From: Planctomycetaceae bacterium
GTDB lineage: Bacteria; Planctomycetota; Planctomycetia; Pirellulales; Thermoguttaceae
Reading direction: 5' to 3'
DNA: 34,707 bases
NCBI GenBank assembly: GCA_009778035.1
Contig: WRKP01000027.1
Coordinates: 1-34,707 of the forward strand
Part shown: one piece after another, positions 30,396 through 34,707 of the stretch
Layout of the letters: each line of letters begins with the position of its first letter
How positions within the stretch are numbered: the first letter of the stretch is position 1
Translations under genes and position numbers: made by a program
The notes under the pieces: generated by a model
The model's database searches: none
Seen by the model: the letters and a program-made list of their open reading frames with translations, nothing else
What the model was told of the DNA's origin: nothing

Positions 30396-32762
30396 ATGAA
30401 TCCCACGCTCACCCTATTCCGCAAAGAGTTCCGCCAGCACGGTGCCTTCGCACTGGCAATGGTCTTCCTATGCCTCTGCTTTCAAATTGCATACCAGATG
30501 GGCGAAAGGCTCGCCGACTACACCTCGCACAGCGACGCGTTCTTCTACATCGCCCTCGTCGTGACCGCTTTTTACGCCGGAACGGCCGCCGCTCTCGCGT
30601 ATTCCACGGAACATGCCGACAACACCTTTATCTTCCTGCGGAAATTGCCGATTTCGCCCGCGACCATTGCATGCGGGAAAATCGGCTGGGTGCTTTGCGG
30701 CACCCTGTTGGTACTCGTCGGCAACCTCCTCCTCACCGCCGTTTGGCTCGGCGCCGTTTGGACGGGCGGTCATTTTCACAGCGGAATCGCGATTGCCGCC
30801 GGAACCGGAATCATCGAAGCATTCGTCTGGGGAATCTTCTGGTCTACCCGATGCCGAAGCCAAATGAATGCACTCCTTGCGACTTGTTTGTGTGCGTCGG
30901 TTACGCTCATTCTCCTGGGCAACATTTTCCAGCCGAACAACACCGATGTCGTCGATGCGTATATTGCCATTATGCCCCATCGGATCGTGGTCATCCTTGT
31001 CGTCGGTTTTTTTGCCGTCCGCGGTGCGTTACGCTGGTTCGACTTCGCTGCGGCCCAGAGCCCCTGGTGGCGTACGATAGGCAGTCGATCGCGATTCAAA
31101 ACATCACTCGGCAACGCCGACATTGCCGCCCGGCGGTCGGCAATCTGCCTTCTTTTCCGCTATCCGCAACGGGTACAATCTCCGTTCTTCGCCCTTGTGC
31201 ATCAGCATTTGCGACACACCACGCTGCTCTACCCCTTGGGCATCCTCTGTTTCCTGATCCTTGGGGCTGGCTGGCTCTTGCTTTATTCTGACGGCAAAAT
31301 GGGCGACCTTTTTTGGTCGACACTGGGGCACTGCATTTGCATCGGCGGAATCGTGATTTTTTGGGGAAACATTTTTGGGCCCGACCAAAGGAATGATTCC
31401 TACCGTTTTTTGAGCCGGGTTGGGATTCACGAAGGCACCGTCTGGTGGAGCCGTATGTTGCCCGCTCTGCTCCTCTACTCGTTCCCGCTCGCGTGTTTAT
31501 ATTTCTATGCTGCGATGGACAATTTCGCCAGCGGGTGGGATCCTGCTGACACCGAAACTTGGAGAGACATATTTGATTTTGCGGCGATATTCTTCACCAT
31601 TTGGCTGATTCCGGCGGCGTTGGGCGCATTCATTTCCATATCGCTGCGCAGCCAAATCTTGGCGGTAACTCTGACCGTGGCAGCATTGTCCTTGCCCTCT
31701 ATTTGGGTAATATTCACGTTCCATTTTTTCTGGGTATCACCGGCGTGGACGACCGTACCGCTCTGCTTGGCCCTGTTGCTTGCATCTCGAATCCGAGCAG
31801 GATATTGGCTTCGGGAAAAGTTTACCTGGCGAAGCCGATTGATCCCGTTGGTCCCATTTTTCACGGTGCTGCTGGCCATTCTCGTTGCATTGCCCTTTGT
31901 GCGTGTCTATTCCGTGCCTTACGTTTCGTGGGCAGAGGTTGATGCTTTTTTTGACCAGGCGGACTTGGGCGACATGCGGCGAAGCCCGGAAAAACGCAGG
32001 GCTTTGATCGAATACATTGCGAAACACAATGCGGTCCCGCCGGAATATCAATCTCTGTACCTCGATTTTTTCCACATGCTCGAATTGGATCCGCAAGCCT
32101 GCTCGTTCGAGGAATATCTGCTGTTATCCTATTTGCGAGCGAGTGAAATGTCCCGTCATCCTGTGGTTTTTTCTGACGGTCGCCATTTTTTGCGGGGGGA
32201 TTGGGATCGGCAAAACTTAATTTCCTATGTGCCTTGGGAGTCGGTGCGTGCGGACCGGCGTTTGCGGCTGGAACTTGTTGTATGGCTTGTTGATAATGGG
32301 TATCTTCCGAATGAGGGCCGAGCCGCCGCAATGCGTCGTTGGAATGAGGATGGGCGGAATCAGAATGCCATTTTTGATGCAGATGGGTGGACTGTTGCGG
32401 ATGCTTCCATTTTGGATGAGCGGAATTTGTCTTTACGGCCACTTGGTTTGGCATATTCGGCGATTAATAATTGGTATATTGATCAGGGCACATTGCCGTC
32501 GTCGTTGGAGGAATTGGTAGAACGGGAGTATTTGGAGGCAATTCCGTCTCATCCCTTCACGGGCGAGTTGGTGCAGTATCATGAAAATGCTCTGCTACCG
32601 CAAGATGCTCATTTTGCTGGGGCTCTGACGGTTGGTAGGGGTGGTAGTTCGGCTTGGCTTGGCAGGAGTCGTGATTGGTGGAATCAGATGGCGGATGTGG
32701 AGCGGCCGTATGTGCAGTTGGGCAATAACTGCTTGGTGATACGCTTGCCGGAACCGGAGTGA
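30396..32762 (+). CDS. ABC-2-like permease with large C-terminal soluble domain
   Basis: 788 aa from the ATG at 30396, chosen because it opens with MNPTLTLFRKEFRQHGAFAL, the usual first line of ABC-2 exporter permeases. About twelve hydrophobic segments occupy residues 18-525. IFLRKLPISPATIACGK resembles the coupling region after the second helix. From ~530 to 788 the protein is hydrophilic (WAEVDAFFDQADLGDMRRSP onward). A C-terminal segment, LAYSAINNWYIDQGTLPSSLEEL, recalls a pilin-like or GspG-type substrate pattern. No ATPase gene is adjacent, so the partner must be encoded elsewhere. Function unknown. Confidence 0.65.
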   Translation: MNPTLTLFRKEFRQHGAFALAMVFLCLCFQIAYQMGERLADYTSHSDAFFYIALVVTAFYAGTAAALAYSTEHADNTFIFLRKLPISPATIACGKIGWVLCGTLLVLVGNLLLTAVWLGAVWTGGHFHSGIAIAAGTGIIEAFVWGIFWSTRCRSQMNALLATCLCASVTLILLGNIFQPNNTDVVDAYIAIMPHRIVVILVVGFFAVRGALRWFDFAAAQSPWWRTIGSRSRFKTSLGNADIAARRSAICLLFRYPQRVQSPFFALVHQHLRHTTLLYPLGILCFLILGAGWLLLYSDGKMGDLFWSTLGHCICIGGIVIFWGNIFGPDQRNDSYRFLSRVGIHEGTVWWSRMLPALLLYSFPLACLYFYAAMDNFASGWDPADTETWRDIFDFAAIFFTIWLIPAALGAFISISLRSQILAVTLTVAALSLPSIWVIFTFHFFWVSPAWTTVPLCLALLLASRIRAGYWLREKFTWRSRLIPLVPFFTVLLAILVALPFVRVYSVPYVSWAEVDAFFDQADLGDMRRSPEKRRALIEYIAKHNAVPPEYQSLYLDFFHMLELDPQACSFEEYLLLSYLRASEMSRHPVVFSDGRHFLRGDWDRQNLISYVPWESVRADRRLRLELVVWLVDNGYLPNEGRAAAMRRWNEDGRNQNAIFDADGWTVADASILDERNLSLRPLGLAYSAINNWYIDQGTLPSSLEELVEREYLEAIPSHPFTGELVQYHENALLPQDAHFAGALTVGRGGSSAWLGRSRDWWNQMADVERPYVQLGNNCLVIRLPEPE

Positions 32763-32839
32763 TGGCCTCGCAAGCCTGCACAAGAGCCTACAACACAACG
32801 AGCCCCCCGGCTCTAGCAACACATTTTCTGCATTTTCGA

Positions 32840-32845
32840 TATACT
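32840..32845 (+). promoter_or_regulatory. -10 box of mutY
   Basis: TATACT ends 8 bases before the ATG at 32854; no clear -35. A near-leaderless start is predicted. Just upstream (around 32801-32814) is a small GAGCC/GGCTC hairpin. Confidence 0.4.
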
Positions 32846-32853
32846 ACGTCCGA

Positions 32854-33945
32854 ATGCAGCCCTGCCATTTCGCTCCCTTTCGCCGCCGCTTAACCCAATG
32901 GTTTCACAAACACGCCCGATCCCTGCCCTGGCGAAATGTTAATGATCCCTACCTCGTTTGGATCAGCGAAATTATGCTCCAACAAACAACCACTCAAACC
33001 GTTCAAGGCTATTTTGCCCGCTTCATCAATGCCTTTCCTACCATCCAAGCCCTTGCCGAAGCCGATATTGATTCCGTGAACCGTCTCTGGGAAGGACTCG
33101 GATACTATCGGCGATGCTCCCTGCTCCATCAAGCCGCAAACCAAATCGTTGCCCAATTCAACGGCCAGTTTCCCGACAATTTTCAAGACGTCCGCAATCT
33201 GCCCGGCATCGGTCGCTACACCGCCGGCGCAATTCTTTCCATCACCTTTGACCAACGCTTGCCAATTCTCGAAGCCAATACCTTACGCCTGCATGCCCGA
33301 CTGTTGGCGGAGCGCGATAACATCCTGCAAGGTCCGGCCAATGCTCGGCTTTGGCAGTTTGCCGAAGATATTTTGCCTCGCCGCAATTCGGGCAACTTCA
33401 ATCAGGCCCTGATGGAATTAGGCAGCCTCGTTTGCACGCCGAAATTGCCGAAATGCAATGAATGTCCGGCAATCATGTTTTGCGAGTCGGCAAGACAAGG
33501 TTTGCAGCATGAAATACCGACTCCGCAGGCGAAGCCGCAGAAGGAATGCCGAACCGAGGCCGCTTTGCGTGTCCGAAAACGGGGCAAAACGCTGTTAATT
33601 CGTTATCCTCAAGGCTGGCGTTGGGCGGGACTTTGGGACTTTCCCCGTGCCCAAACGCAGGCCGAATCGTGCAAAACGTTTTTTACGGATACGATCCTGC
33701 AAGATCGCCTACTTCAAGACAGACTGTCGGAACTGACGGGCCGACAACTGATTCCGCAAAACTTGATTTGTTCGCTCAAACACACGGTAACGAAGTATCG
33801 CATTACATTATTTTTTTACGACGGAATTGATGCAGGCCGAGCCGATGGCAACCCGCAGTGCGAAACGCGTTGGGTCAGCACATCGGAATTGCAAAAATTG
33901 CCGTTGAACTCGACTGCCCGAAAACTGGTACAACGGGATGATTGA
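32854..33945 (+). CDS. mutY: A/G-specific adenine DNA glycosylase
   Basis: 363 aa, normal length. MutY removes adenine paired with 8-oxoguanine. The N-terminal part has DPYLVWISEIMLQQTTTQTV, whose Glu39 matches the proton donor. The helix-hairpin-helix is NLPGIGRYTAGAIL. The [4Fe-4S] cluster cysteines are Cys194, 201, 204 and 210 (C-x6-C-x2-C-x5-C). The C-terminal NUDIX-like domain that reads 8-oxoG is present (LLIRYPQGWRWAGLWDFPR, SLKHTVTKYRITLFF). One odd point: the catalytic aspartate of the usual ILDGNV motif is replaced by glutamate (PILEANTLRL, Glu140). It is monocistronic. Confidence 0.94.
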   Translation: MQPCHFAPFRRRLTQWFHKHARSLPWRNVNDPYLVWISEIMLQQTTTQTVQGYFARFINAFPTIQALAEADIDSVNRLWEGLGYYRRCSLLHQAANQIVAQFNGQFPDNFQDVRNLPGIGRYTAGAILSITFDQRLPILEANTLRLHARLLAERDNILQGPANARLWQFAEDILPRRNSGNFNQALMELGSLVCTPKLPKCNECPAIMFCESARQGLQHEIPTPQAKPQKECRTEAALRVRKRGKTLLIRYPQGWRWAGLWDFPRAQTQAESCKTFFTDTILQDRLLQDRLSELTGRQLIPQNLICSLKHTVTKYRITLFFYDGIDAGRADGNPQCETRWVSTSELQKLPLNSTARKLVQRDD

Positions 33946-33953
33946 CTTCCATC

Positions 33954-34014
33954 TAGAGCATTTTTCGAATTGGACTGGACTCGTTCTTGTCCTTCCGGCT
34001 TGCCGGAATGACAG
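33954..34014. repeat. Degenerate palindromic repeat, copy F
   Basis: TAGAGCATTTTTCGAATTGG matches the left outer arm of copies A-D, and CTTCCGGCTTGCCGGAATGAC is a shortened inner hairpin. The second half is lost. The rest of 34015-34179 contains no gene that I can support. Confidence 0.6.
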
Positions 34015-34179
34015 GATAGCAAACAATTTGCCATAACTTCCGGCAAACATTAGAGCACAAACGTTTGCATCTTATATTTCGCAGGAAGTTGTCCGTTCAT
34101 CATGCCTTAACTCTTCTCTTTGTCAATTATGTTGTATCATCTTCTTGTACAGGGACTTCCGGCAAAAACAAGACTGTGA

Positions 34180-34557
34180 AAAACGGGCGAATGTCGTTCG
34201 GCAGAATGTTTTGAACAGATTGTCCAGCGGATTGATGCTGAAAATATCAGGACAGTTCAAAATGCACAAGCCCAACTTCAAATAAGCATCACGGGAACAT
34301 TGGCATTAGCATCTCCTACTGCTGTAACTGATTGGATACCATTTCTTTCGGAATTGAGTCAGCGGCTGGAGGCAGAACTAGGGAACAACATGACCGACCT
34401 TGTCGAAGTGAGAAAGAAACTTCAAGAGATTGCAGTCGCAATGAAGTCATTTGAATTGCCAAATAACATGCGAGCAACGTTGCAAAGCATAGATAATTCT
34501 ACTAACCGAGTGCAAGGAACACAAAACCGTGGATTCCGACCACTCTTAACACGATAA
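34180..34557 (+). pseudogene. Open frame of uncertain status, possibly a degraded gene
   Basis: The frame is open from just after a TGA at 34177 to the stop at 34557. It reads protein-like (SAECFEQIVQRIDAENIRTV, then SQRLEAELGNNMTDLVEVRK), helical with one short hydrophobic stretch. No good start exists: the candidates are TTG 34300 or ATG 34390, both in the middle. An ATG at 34129 lies in the same frame but is cut off by the TGA after 16 codons. No family is recognised. It is either a gene with a point stop, a remnant, or one with an unusual start. The stop is 23 bases before the next ATG. Confidence 0.4.
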
Positions 34558-34580
34558 CCTCCTTACACAACATAGAAAAC

Positions 34581-34707
34581 ATGCAAACTTTTACCGAACA
34601 CCCATTTCCACTGGAAGGCTGGATGCCGGAGAGCGAACCGGAATCAGGTTTTGCGTTGTGGAATGATCTTCAATCCTCGCAGTACAACGAACATGTTCAG
34701 CGTGAAT
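34581..34707 (+). CDS. Unknown protein, N-terminal 42 residues (cut by window end)
   Basis: ATG at 34581; the frame stays open to the edge. It begins MQTFTEHPFPLEGWMPESEP and continues ESGFALWNDLQSSQYNEHVQ. Acidic and rich in aromatic residues, with no recognised family. It follows the uncertain ORF closely on the same strand, so the two may have formed one unit. Confidence 0.45.
   Translation, partial: MQTFTEHPFPLEGWMPESEPESGFALWNDLQSSQYNEHVQRE

Overview
The window looks like a chromosomal piece of a planctomycete (Planctomycetota), probably Pirellulales-like. Evidence: a DUF1559 prepilin-type protein, a separate GspG-like pseudopilin, an octaheme cytochrome with HEAT and TPR repeats, a cytoplasmic Ser/Thr kinase, an anti-sigma-like membrane protein, small lineage-type proteins, and short intergenic gaps with frequent strand switches. 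The genus cannot be told. Most genes are housekeeping genes in one- or two-gene units.

Layout. 1-741: 3' end of a group II intron (maturase C-terminus plus domain V). 788-5326: panD, a GNAT acetyltransferase, a PpiD/SurA-like membrane protein, a decayed REP-transposase-like remnant and a tandem ACT protein. 5350-6740: a palindromic repeat, then a cobalamin riboswitch directly ahead of a DUF1559 gene. 6767-10486: rpmG, ferrochelatase, a YbhN-type flippase-domain protein and carboxynorspermidine decarboxylase. 10508-14953: a two-gene minus-strand unit, phosphoglucomutase then the octaheme cytochrome. 15160-18125: two gene-free stretches that look like structured RNAs, flanking a biotin ligase, a VOC protein, tRNA-Glu and a phosphotriesterase-family hydrolase. 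18210-23428: a small protein, FeoA, a lone flgG with a sigma-28-like promoter, an RluA-family pseudouridine synthase, a GTPase/DUF3482 protein and a pseudopilin with a Met/Pro/Gln/Gly repeat tail. 23534-28862: a free-standing C-terminal piece of isoleucyl-tRNA synthetase with its last domain duplicated, a kinase, a tiny coiled-coil ORF, tRNA-Ser, a phytoene-desaturase-like oxidoreductase and an anti-sigma-like protein. 28899-34707: a HisN-like phosphatase, an NQO1-like flavoprotein, an ABC-2-like permease, MutY, a repeat remnant and two uncertain or partial ORFs.

A recurring palindromic repeat (four good copies, two degenerate) lies only between genes. Several promoters place the -10 box 6-9 bases before the ATG, suggesting leaderless or nearly leaderless mRNAs. 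The most interesting items are the cobalamin riboswitch in front of the DUF1559 pilin-like gene, the stand-alone duplicated IleRS C-terminal protein, and the two structured RNA candidates. All names rest on motif recognition by eye; no database search was run.
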